Positions 11,812 to 21,941 of a stretch of 64,000 nt of DNA are shown here, piece after piece. Positions within the stretch are counted from its first letter, which is position 1; each line of letters starts with the position of its first letter. The DNA is taken from positions 372,001 through 436,000 of the forward strand of contig JAKOGI010000350.1 of the NCBI GenBank assembly GCA_029747015.1, read 5' to 3'. Under the pieces are notes generated by a model that saw only the letters and a program-made list of their open reading frames with translations, had not been told where the DNA came from and did not search any database. Made by a program: the position numbers and the translations under genes. The stretch comes from Carnegiea gigantea. Taxonomy: Eukaryota > Streptophyta > Magnoliopsida > Caryophyllales > Cactaceae.

Positions 11812-12871
11812 GTTCACTGAGTAAATGAGTGATGTTCACTATGGACTTTTAATTTATTCATTAAGTAAATGAATATGTTAACTGAAAACATGCAACTGCT
11901 ATGTGTGTGTAAATTTTTCTTGTTACACTATTTGCTTTGGAGTTGTACCCTGATGAATTCAATAATGTTCACTTTATAACCTGATTGGCACGATAACTTA
12001 ATGCAACATTGGAAGAACACTCTCAAACTTAAAATGATCATTGGTTTTTTTTTGGATGAGTTCACTGAGTAATTGAGTAAAGTTCAATATAAATTTCACT
12101 TACATGGCTGCATAATACACTGAATAAGATGTATTCAATAACAGTTTTACACAATTCACTGAGTACATGAGTAAAGTTCATTGAGAAATATGCTACTTAT
12201 GTGCACATGCAAATTGTACTTGTTTCACAATTAACTTTGCATAAGTTCACTGATGAAGTGAGGAATGCTCACTTTAAAATCGGATGGGTATTACAACTAA
12301 ATGCAGCATAAAATTGCACTTTAAAAATAATATTGTTTACTGTTTTTGTGGATGAGATTCACGATTTAATTTGCATAAGTTCACTAAGGAATTAAGGAAA
12401 GTTCACTTTAAAAACTTATCCGGTGAAGAGTATATAAACTGTTGTGCTGTCTAATAGTTCACTATTTAATTTGCATTTGTTCACTAAGGAATTGAGAGAA
12501 GTTCTGAAATATTGCTAAGAAATCCGCCTCAAAATGCACATTTCTCACTGTCACTAAAGTCAAGTGATAAAACTGAGCACGGAAGTATGTTTATATAAAT
12601 CTAAGACCTCTCAAACTCAATAACTCTGAGTTCATCATTAGTTCACTAAGGAATTGTAAGAAGTTCATTATAAAACTTGAATACTATTAAAACCACATAC
12701 TACATAGAAGTTCACCCTAAAACCTAAGTGAGGTCACTGAGTAATTTAGAAAAGTTCACTCAGTATTTAGCTCACAATTTCACTATAAAATAAATACTGA
12801 TATCTAGTTTTTATGTGTAAGTTTACTATTTACTTGGTATTTGTTCACTAATGTATTAAGGAAGGTTCACT
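11812..12871 (+). repeat. Left array of GTTCACT units with 22-bp spacing
   Basis: Groups of two to four heptamers close to GTTCACT start at 11812/11834/11856, 11945/11967, 12060/12082, 12154/12176, 12245/12267, 12357/12379/12401, 12457/12479/12501, 12641/12663, 12732/12754 and 12821/12843/12865. Within a group the starts are exactly 22 bp apart and the 15 bases between are similar (close to RAGTAATTGAGTAAA). Groups recur about every 80-180 bp. The last heptamer of several groups runs on into a shared tail (TTTAAAACCTKATTGGT, then words like GTGCACCCTA), giving a higher-order unit of about 110 bp. The array lies between exon 11035-11750 and the next coding stretch at 13056. Confidence 0.85.
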
Positions 12872-13055
12872 ATAAAACTTAATTGGTGTTAAACCTGAGT
12901 ACACCATAGAATTGCACCCTACTATATACATAACTAACTCTAATATATAGAATACTCAACTATTATGACAGTTGTTCTACCTGGATAGAGTCTAATTCAG
13001 AGGAAGAAAGGTTGAAAGATAATTTTCAACTGTAATTAATTGGGATATAGACAAG

Positions 13056-13325
13056 GTGAGAAACAGAGACAAAAAGGAACAAGTAGCAGGAGAATACAGG
13101 AAAGGTAGGATAATGGCAAGAATTGACTACCAAAGAATACCACGCTTAGCTGAAGTGGATTTGGAGATCTACATGCAAGAATTGGAAGAAGACCAACCTC
13201 AACAAGGAGGAGCTGGTGCGATGTCCAGGGTAACCACAACTAAAGAGAATCGATGTCCATACTGCCCACACTGCAATGGACAATGTGTTGGCGTCGTACA
13301 TCTCAATGATGAACCACTTCAGGTA
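13056..13325 (+). pseudogene. Middle exon of the MULE Ulp1-type gene
   Basis: An open stretch encodes RIDYQRIPRLAEVDLEIYMQ, then CPYCPHCNGQCVG with a C-x2-C-x2-C-x3-C pattern, and ends before GTAACT at about 13323. The Cys cluster could bind zinc, but I know of no established role. Phase to the preceding exon is not kept, in line with decay. It precedes the conserved PSFNLGI block of the same gene. Confidence 0.5.
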
Positions 13326-13521
13326 ACTTTCATGAGTATCACATTAAATTAAAGAAATAATTATAATAACAAAGTAATTTAGATTTGAGTACATTGTGTA
13401 AAAAACAAACCAAGCATAACTTTTTATCCAAAATAAAATTTTATTGCTGCTCAATAACGATAAGCTAAGTATGTTATATTCAATTATTACTTCACCAAAT
13501 TAACGAATTCAACATGTGCAG

Positions 13522-14172
13522 GAGAACGTCAGTACAGCTGCTGCAGCGCAATAGGGAAATAAAAGAACACAAACTCATACGCAAAGCTCACAACCCCAAA
13601 GTACTGACACAGCAGGTGGGAATGATAATGTAAGAGACTATTTGACCCCATATAATCCGTATTACTGCAGCCCACAATTTCTAGAACAAGTGGACAAGCT
13701 AGAAAGCATGGCTATAGAAAGAATGGAGCAAAGAACAAGGATGGCCTGCAGTCCTCCAAGTTTCAACCTTGGAATATCACCTGAAAGGAAAGCATGTGCC
13801 AGACCTACAGGAGACATAACACCTGCATCATTTCAGCCTCGAATGGGAGTATACACAGATCCTACAGGGTCAGTTACAGCAGAACTCTGAGCAGCATCTA
13901 CAACAAGCCAATGAAAATGCTATCAATGTTCGGAACACAGCAAAAAATACCAAAGAGATCCAGAAGCCAGCATGAAAACGGGGAAACAAAAAGGAAAAAC
14001 ATGTGGTGCTAAGACACCAGTCAAAGAGGATGGTTAAAGAAATGCCCTTTCAATGTAGATCCCCATATCTTAAGGACTATAGAGAGGCTAGAGATTAGCT
14101 GACTCCTAAACAGTTGTTGTTAGTAGACTATGCGTTTCTCCCAGCAGATGAATTGCACCCATCAACATAAGT
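13522..14172 (+). pseudogene. Pre-protease exon of the MULE Ulp1-type gene
   Basis: After a GTGCAG acceptor the frame reads ENVSTAAAAQ, a TAG stop at 13552-13554, and then continues open to 13890. It carries CSPPSFNLGISPERK. PSFxLGI is a conserved block in front of the Ulp1 domain in plant TE-encoded Ulp1-like proteins. Beyond the stop at 13888-13890 a shifted frame continues with CRSPYLKDYREARD and QLLLVDYAFLPADELHPS, also typical of these proteins. The TAG at 13552 differs from a CAG Gln codon by one base. Confidence 0.55.
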
Positions 14173-14258
14173 ATAATGCTTTACACATACAATGTTATTC
14201 ATATTGTGCTCTCATCATATATTATTCCTTAAAGAACTAATGATTCAAAAATAATATA

Positions 14259-16105
14259 TAGGGAGAAACTCTTCGAGTATGAGCATGAAGAAGAAGATAA
14301 GAAATTATGGATATTCAGGGAAGGATTTGAGACATTGGCCGGGATAAATCGAGACTTATAGAGTTCTGTGATGGATGTACTATGTCTTCTCTTAAACTGG
14401 ATGGAAAGGAGAAGAAATCCCAATACAAGGAAAAGAATGTTCTTCAACACAACTATTTATGTAAGAAATATACACTATACATGTAATGTACTTAACTATT
14501 TTATAGTTCATTGTTGTTGAATACCATTTAATTGGGTGCTTTGAATTTACAGTTGCCCATAGAGAATGAAACTTCAAATCTACCGGAGATCTTCAACACT
14601 ACAAATTGTGAACAACCAATAACTACATAGTGAACTAGCAGAATGACGACAGTGAACATTCAGTGACATTCCCAGGAACGAATTATACTTTGGAAAAAGG
14701 GTATATTATGACCAGTGACCACCTAGATTGTGAATAATCTCATTCAATATATTTTGAAGCAGAGAAGTAACCAGCATGAATAAGAAACACTAAACATGTT
14801 CAGTTAATGAAGCGTTTCATCCTGTATGTGACCATAGTTCACCATTAAACACTGGCGGGTCCATCATTGCCACAATATATATTCAACATAACTGGAAATG
14901 AAACCTTTATATGCATAACTTGATTCTTTTAATGTGACATGCAGGTGTTTTTTTCCATTCTTAGAGACAACCACTTTTTTGTCATCTATTCGACCTTGTA
15001 ACAAAAAAAGTGGTCGTGCTTGACAATCGCAAAGGAGAGACTGCATCAATATCTAAGCACTGCACAATGGCCATGGTAAATGTTTTTTTTTCACGATGCT
15101 CCATGTGTGTTCCTAACATTTATACAATGGGACCTTGGAATTACTCATGTCTCATATCGGAGAATATGATTTTGTTGGGGGAGTCCAATTTTGATGATTT
15201 GCCATAAATAGGGGAGTACAATGGAAGTCAACTACTATGGGATATTCAAATAGCCTTTCTTTGACAACTTCATCTCCCATGAACAACTAAAAGGGGTTGG
15301 GGGGGAGGGGATCTGCATTTAGGCAAAAGTTTTGCCAGGGAATTCATTCCATGTTGCTTGGCTTAGATTTAATTAACTTAAGCAAAGTCTTGGAGAAGAT
15401 GTAGATATGTCAGTAAGCACAATTACATTGGCAGGCTCAATATTAGCTGTTAGTAAGTCTAGCGGTTATGTGGGCTGTGACCTCTTCAGGAGTAGTTATT
15501 TAACTTACCACCATTAGTTTAGTAACTCAGATAACTTTAGCAATGATCACTTGTAGTGTAGAGAGACTGTTTCATAGTTGGCCCCATTGAAATCTAACCT
15601 GGACAGTACTTTTATTAGCCACTCATCTATTTAGATGATCACTCAGCTAAAAAGGTTCATGGCTTCAATGAGAAACTGTTGTGTGTTGCCTTTTATGATA
15701 ACTAGCATGAAGATTCATGCCCATGCACCCAACTTTGCATCTTTGTCTTGGTTGCATGGCCTTTTCATATTAGCATCAACATGTTGAACTTGTTGTAATC
15801 TTCTAAAGCTTGCTGTTGGAGTTTAGCCTTGTATAATTAATTAACTTCAACACAAAGACAATAATGTTATTCATTAATATGTCCCCATATTCTGCGCAGA
15901 AAAACCTATTCGCAATCTACTTATTGGATGGAGGACCAAAAAAAAAGGAATTGACGTGAGAAGATTTGTCCAAATGTTTGGGACTCTATGTTAGTAAGAT
16001 AACACAAACATTCATGATTGTGGAATTTATGCCATACGCCACATGGAGGCATTTCAAGGAGGAAATGTCAAGTCCTGGATACCTGGATTTGAGAAAAACA
16101 TGGTA
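14259..16105 (+). pseudogene. Ulp1/C48 SUMO-protease-like domain, broken
   Basis: Ulp1 proteases remove SUMO or related modifiers with a His-Asp-Gln-Cys active site. Here 14259-14360 encodes EYEHEEEDKKLWIFREGFET. The catalytic His is in DNHFFVI (codon 14972-14974). Asp is in KKVVVLDNRKGE (15022-15024), reached only after a frame change near 15000. Cys is in IHDCGIYAIRHMEAFQGGN (16019-16021), with a matching Gln-Thr just upstream in another frame. The last two blocks are separated by about 0.9 kb that looks like intron. The order and spacing of the motifs identify the family; the frameshifts and stops mean no working protease is made from this copy. Confidence 0.65.
14607..14657 (-). repeat. 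22-bp-spaced heptamers, cluster 2
   Basis: TGTGAAC at 14607, AGTGAAC at 14629 and AGTGAAC at 14651 form three starts exactly 22 bp apart; a weaker CAGGAAC follows at 14673. It sits in an intron of the Ulp1-type gene. Confidence 0.7.
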
Positions 16106-18157
16106 ACTTAGAGATTCCATAATCCAATTACAGCCTCTAAATTACTAATATTATATGCAAACGTTCAAAAAGCACATCATATTAAAAACTTATTATCTCC
16201 AATAAACATAGCCAAAACGTAGGAAGAATTTGTCAAGCATCTACGTTCAATGTATGCAGCAATGATATTACAAAGTGAAGTGAATAGCCTATAGGTGCAA
16301 ATCCAAGAGGCAGCCAAAAAAGACTACCACCAAAGAGAAAGAGAACAGCCACATCTCCAACAGTAGTACTACTCCAGTGTTATGCATTAAATCATAATTT
16401 AAAAACTACGTGCATAGTGCACAGAGTGCTCCTGAAGTCCAAGTTTTATAGTGTGAAACTGCAATATTTCCTTTTCTATATTCAATACAAGTATGTGTGC
16501 ACCTAAAGCAACAATGCCTTGCACGAACGTCAATGATGTCCATTAAGTATCGATGTTATCCAATATGATGCACAATCATGTACCATAATTCAAGATTAAA
16601 CTATACAAAACAAAACTATACAAATCGCTGCACTGACCATTCTAGTTCATTGTACAACATCATATAGTTCATTATAGTCCATCCATTACAAAAAAAGGAA
16701 TAGAATATGATTAAATTAGGAAGAATATATGCAGCAACCATAAACAATAAACAATCACGACAGTCATAGTGAACAAAGTGATGTAGTTCATTATGATGTT
16801 GTGTGTTCACCATGATACTCCACGTAGCTCACATTACTCTGGTCATATTTGTAAATTATGATATACAACTTATTAACTTGGATGCTTACCAATACATCAA
16901 TTAAAATAAATTTGGTTACTAATAATGAACTCTGTCAAAACATGCACTAAATAAAAGGAGAAGACTTGATGAACTACTTGTATTTACACTCCGAAAAGTG
17001 AACATTATTGAGACAATTTAGTCCACTATCGTCTCTCACTTAAAAAGAAACGACACCAAAAATACGGAAAATTTAGTAAAAATATAAAGAAACATGTTAA
17101 CATAATCATGGGCACTTAAAATCCCAACCAATTGACAACATAAGAAGGTCTGTCCAATGAATAAGTAATTATAAATAAACATATGACACAACACCCAAAA
17201 AAAATTGAGATAATAACATATACAATTATGAAATACAGAATTGTTCACTATGCAGTTTCAAAATGTTCATTACAGTGTCAAAATATAATTCAAAATACAT
17301 TAACAATGTGAAAATGCTACCATGAATAACAATTACAGACAAAGACCTTATATAACTAGAGATAATTTGGGCTATAGCATACACTCCAAAGAGAACTTAT
17401 AAACAATAAATACTAAAAGGGAACATCAACATTGAAATAGGTGGAGACCACAACTCATATGGTCTCAATAACTCGATACATACTAGTCTGATACATAAGA
17501 ACCAAACATTTAAAAAAAAATGGGCTCTAACTCCGCACTAGGACTTTCAATGTTCATCATTAGGAGTAGCATCTGCAAGAAACTTATCAGTATGAAACTG
17601 TTGTAGCACTGCTGAAGCTGCGATCGGTATAAACCCTGTACCAATATTAGATGGATGTGAATAGTAAGACGGGTGAAAATACGACGATGGAAATGAGCCT
17701 TACATAAAAATGAAAACCTACAATGAGTCAATTAAAATGTTCACTATACTATTCAATATTGTTCATTGAAAAACTTAATGTTGAACACCCACTTAAAATG
17801 TCCTATACAAATATGACCAAACAAATAAATGTAAATGAACCAAAATATGTACCTCACCCACATGATGCTGAACGTGCGAAGCTGAAGATGAAAGATTAAG
17901 TGTCAACAATGAAATCTGCTAAATCAAAAATATAGTAAATAACAACTCCAATACAAAGCCAATGCATTACAATAATAACATTATTAGTAATGTACCTATC
18001 GAACCATATGCGAGTAACTTATGCCAGTATACGGAAGAGCACTTAGACAACATGGACCATTCTTCATATATCACAAAATGAAAATTAAAATCACTGACCA
18101 CTTTAATATCACATAAAATATAACAAATCTAAAAAAGGCATACATCAAAGCAAATAT
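16106..18157. other. Region between the two convergent MULE genes
   Basis: AT-rich and without long ORFs. It holds further 22-bp heptamer pairs: GTTCATT at 16645 and 16667; GTTCACC at 16805 and GCTCACA at 16827; GTTCACT at 17243 with GTTCATT at 17265; GTTCACT at 17739 with GTTCATT at 17761. The 3' end of the minus-strand FAR1-type gene probably lies in the right part. Confidence 0.6.
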
Positions 18158-20844
18158 TCACTGTAACAAAAGTGAGCACACCCACAGGAAAAAACTTAAA
18201 TAATTAATCAACTTTAATATTACATGGGGTGGTGCTAAAGACGAACCCACATCAGTCTTTAACAACTTCGTTGACTTTCTCCGTTTAAATTGATCACATT
18301 TCTTTTCAACTGTACTCTTAAATCTCTTATTCCTAACACCTTTGTGATGAGATCCGGGAGGATTTAGCACATTCGGAAGTGAATTCGAATCCTTCCCCTG
18401 TCCATCTTCATCAATATGTAACCCACATCAAATGCAATTACTTTCTTAAGTTCTATACAATACTTTTCATAATGAGCCCTTGCATTCTTGTTCATTTGGC
18501 TAGCTGTAATAATTGAATTCATTTTCCTTATCATTTGCATCTTCCAAACCGAAGAGCAAGCTACATGCTCTTTACCATTAGATATTCCCAAATCAAGAGT
18601 TTGACCATCTTTTATGCCCTTATACCACATCCTAATTATGTATTGGTCAGGCACTTATTCAACACAATAAGCATGTAGAACCCTTTGGCAATAGGAACAC
18701 AAAATCCCCACCTTCGGAAACATCTTACAAGTACATTCAACAACACCTTCATCTCTATTATATGTAACGATATGACAAAACTCGTATGGATCTACTCCAT
18801 GAGAATCCCTTACAACCCTAATACCCCACACCTCAAAAGACAGAGCACACGAAGAACTTTCAACTGCTTTGTAATTATATGCAGCTTCATCAATGAACTC
18901 CTTCTCAAATATCAAGAAAGCTTCAACAGCATACGCAGGCATAGCATGTTTCAAGATGTTTACTGAAGAAAATGTCATTTCTACATTACCTTTGCTACAT
19001 CTATGATCTTCACCATTCTCTTTACTCCTCCACTCAGATACAACATCTCAAAAGATGTTATAAAAATCACAAAAATCAGCTGTGACACGTAGCCTCCTTT
19101 TCAAAGATCTCTTTGTTGTTTCACTCCTTTAGGAAGATAATACGTCACTAGAAAAAAAAACTTTTGAAAACGCCGAACACCATTTTTTACGTGAAGTATA
19201 CAAGTTACAAAGCCAACGATTGTTATTACAATCGTACTTTTCCATCATCCTAAAAAATACAAATCAAATCATAAGCAAAACACCCCAAACTAACTTTAAA
19301 AGTTGGAAACCTATTCCAATGTTGGTAGTGCACTTACAAATACTAAAATTGAAGATTCATGAACTCATGCCAATAACTAAAAAACAACACAAGCCAATGT
19401 CACAACTTTGGTGTATGATATATGCCATTCATGGAAATACAAAAATGCACGGTGTTCCAATAAAAGAAACAAAAAGAAGAATCAACCATGACACATCTTT
19501 GATGAATAATCAGAACACAATTAAAGGCATAATAGTTATAACATTGCACACTCTTAATGCATGGTAACATATTTTCTAAAAATCAACAATGAACCATATT
19601 TAATAATTCAGTGAACACAATGGAATACAATAGTGAACCATATTTAATTTATAATACTGATTCATACTGAATTTACTTATACAACTAGTAATAATCTTTA
19701 ACAATTACATACCTCTCAAAAAAAAATTAAAACTCATCCACAGTTTCACAATCCATCAAAACTCTATTAAAAATCTTAGTGAATCCTTCACACGATCTAA
19801 GGCGTCTAATGTTTTTCCTTGAATTTTCAATAATATGCCAACAACACAACCTATGACGAGCAAGAGGAAACACCAACTTAATTGTAGAAGCAATAAAAAA
19901 TGCCTAATCTGTCATCATAGTAATTGGATGCTTCCTATCCATAGACTTCAAGAATGTCTTAAACAACCAAATAAAAAACTCTATCTTCTCATTCATCAAC
20001 AACCCACAACCAAACATAACATTCTTTGAATGATGATTCATCCCAACAAATGACGCACAAATCATATCATACTTGTCTGTTCGATACGTTGTGTCAAACA
20101 TAACCAAATCTCCAAACAATATATAATCATCCAACATTTGCTCATCCCGCCAAAAAAAAAAAACTTACTAAATAATTACTCACATCAAGCTCAAATGCAG
20201 AAAAGAAATCATTCTCATACTTGAGACGCCTATTAAATATTTTAATTAGTGAGTGCGCATCTCCACCATCAAATGTTTTGTCCTTCAATTGTGACAACTT
20301 GCTATATACGTATCACAAACCATATCCCAAAGAAGGAGAGTCCCCAGCTTGTTTCTTAAGCACACGATATGCATAAGCAACACCTATTCCCGACTCTCTA
20401 AGTTGTTTAACAAATAAAATATCCTCCTCAGATACTTCTCGATGTGAAGGCAATGAATGCCGCTTACTTGGACTACACAAAGCATGATTATGATCAGTGT
20501 CATGCCGAGTAACAATCCATTTACCATCCTTATCAGCATGAAACTGAATAAACGCTTTGCAATGTGAGGACCTGTCCTCACATCTACATTCGTATGATCC
20601 TTGTGATGTTGACCTTTATCTTGCTTGAATCCTGCTTTCCAACAACAAAACTGGCACATGCATAAGCCTTCTCCTTTGGATTTACATCTATGACGTATCT
20701 TTGAATACCAAACACTAAATCCAACCCTGCATGCATAGTCATTGTAGATGTGAAATGCTTCACGTTTTGAGCTAGCATCAACCCCAACCAACACTTCTTG
20801 CAAAGGTTCAGTTTCAACAATATCCTGTTTACTGAACCCACATC
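18158..20844 (-). pseudogene. FAR1-type MULE transposase gene, broken
   Basis: Read on the minus strand, the order is that of FAR1/FRS proteins. The FAR1 DNA-binding domain (AFHIYNDYACRVGFSVWYSK, from about 20760 down) is followed by HALCSPSKRHSLPSHREV in a shifted frame. The MULE transposase core comes next (FGDLVMFDTTYRTDKYDMI, first Asp at 20093-20095; second Asp in ITMMTD at 19907-19909, followed at once by a TAG stop). Then follow LARHRLCCWHIIENS and FNRVLMDCETVDEF near 19750-19880. The SWIM part (VVECTCKMFPKVGILCSYCQ) lies near 18680-18740, and a basic tail (KGVRNKRFKSTVEKKCDQFK) follows. Several stops and frameshifts make it non-functional. The upstream coding exon at 21740-21787 joins in phase. 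Confidence 0.8.
19588..19638 (-). repeat. 22-bp-spaced heptamers, cluster 3
   Basis: AATGAAC at 19588, AGTGAAC at 19610 and AGTGAAC at 19632 are exactly 22 bp apart. They lie in a non-coding gap of the FAR1-type gene. Confidence 0.7.
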
Positions 20845-20868
20845 CTAAACTACATACTAAACATATTC

Positions 20869-21645
20869 AGTGAATATTAGTTATGTCTATAATGAATAAT
20901 TACCTACAAAAATAGCACAACAATAAAGGCAATCATAGAATTACAACACACACGATAAATGGTAATACATCCATTACCAACTAATATAACCACAAAAACA
21001 TTGAGTAGCAGTAGTTGTACGGTGCACTTGTATGTTGTATTCAGTGTTAACACCAATCAAGGTTTAAAGTGAACCTTCCTCAATTCCTTAGTGAACGAAT
21101 GCAAACGACAATGTGAACACACTCATGAAAACCATGAAACATTATTCAATTTAAAGTGGAATTATAAGCTTAGTTACTCAATCAACTTAACTTAAGAACT
21201 CAGTGAACTTGCCCAAAAAGCAGTAAATAGCAGAAGTTTTAGGGTGCGCTTCTATATTCTATGTACTTTTAATACCATGCAGGTTCTAAAGTGAACCTTC
21301 CTCAACTCCATAGTGAACTAATGCAAAGTAAATACTCAACATGCAGAAATACCAAACAGCACAATATTTCATAAGGTCTTCACTGAGTAAGGCTTTAAAG
21401 TGAACCTTCCCCAAATCCTTAGGGAACTAATGCGCAGTAACTAGTGAACTCAGTGACATTTACATATACACAATGAACCTTCCTCAACGAACCTTCCTCA
21501 AATGCTTAGTGAAGCGAATAAAACTGCCACTCAATGAACCTTACTTAGTGAATGACTCACACATCCAAGTGACATTTCTAGTAAACAATTGCTGAGAAAC
21601 ACCCATCATATTTTAAAGTGAACAATCCTCACGTCCGCAGTGAAC
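20869..21645 (-). repeat. Right array of the 22-bp-spaced heptamer, inverted relative to the left
   Basis: AGTGAAC-type heptamers pair at 22 bp at 20869/20891, 21068/21090, 21290/21312, 21399/21421, 21486/21508 and 21617/21639. Pair starts recur about every 87-131 bp from 21068 on. Read on the minus strand, the unit matches the left array, including the tail after the second heptamer (TTTAAACCTTGATTGGT, then GTGCACCGTA). The array fits inside an intron of the FAR1-type gene (20845-21739). Confidence 0.85.
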
Positions 21646-21739
21646 TTATGCAAAGCAAATTGTGAAACATGTCAAATTTACATCTGCACATAACTAGCAT
21701 ATGATTTAATGAACCTTACTAAAAACATACCACACTCAC

Positions 21740-21787
21740 CAGAAACGATGTCATCTCCTTCATTAACAATAATATCCAAAGCTTCCC
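21740..21787 (-). pseudogene. Upstream coding exon of the FAR1-type gene
   Basis: On the minus strand a CAG acceptor is followed by 48 bp encoding EALDIIVNEGDDIVS and a GTGAGT donor. Its last base joins in phase to the exon at 20844 (giving SGCGFSKQDIVETEP), which opens the FAR1 domain. The first exon of the gene must lie further right, at or beyond the retrotransposon insertion. Confidence 0.5.
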
Positions 21788-21863
21788 CTGCAAACAAAGC
21801 TACCAAAAAACCAAAACGACAACAACTCATTTAGCAAGAACATTATAGAAAGCAAACAAATAC

Positions 21864-21866
<3 letters not shown>

Positions 21867-21941
<75 letters not shown>
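21867..21941. repeat. (TA)n microsatellite, left of the LTR retrotransposon
   Basis: A nearly perfect TA run, interrupted by single bases, that reaches the first base of the 5' LTR. The right flank of the 3' LTR continues the same TA run, so the element inserted inside this microsatellite. Confidence 0.85.

Larger units (their letters stand above)
10300..21800. mobile_element. Decayed Mutator-like element with Ulp1-type and FAR1-type genes
   Basis: The region contains a plus-strand gene with a DUF1985-like N-terminal domain and a Ulp1 cysteine-protease domain, and a convergent minus-strand gene with FAR1 DNA-binding, MULE transposase and SWIM domains. Plant MULEs are known to carry Ulp1-like genes, and FAR1 proteins derive from MULE transposases. 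Non-coding DNA throughout carries the GTTCACT repeat at 22-bp spacing, which ties the two genes into one unit. The limits given are approximate: first recognisable exon to last recognisable exon. No terminal inverted repeats were found. The right edge is complicated by the LTR retrotransposon at 21942-33107. Confidence 0.75.

Noticed and set aside
13794..14012. Plus-strand 72-aa ORF
   Set aside because: It overlaps the end of the PSFNLGI exon in another frame; the family-like sequence is in the other frames.
10702..21645. CRISPR array
   Set aside because: The repeats have a 7-bp core with 15-bp similar spacers and irregular grouping in a plant transposon; there is no array of unique spacers and no cas gene.
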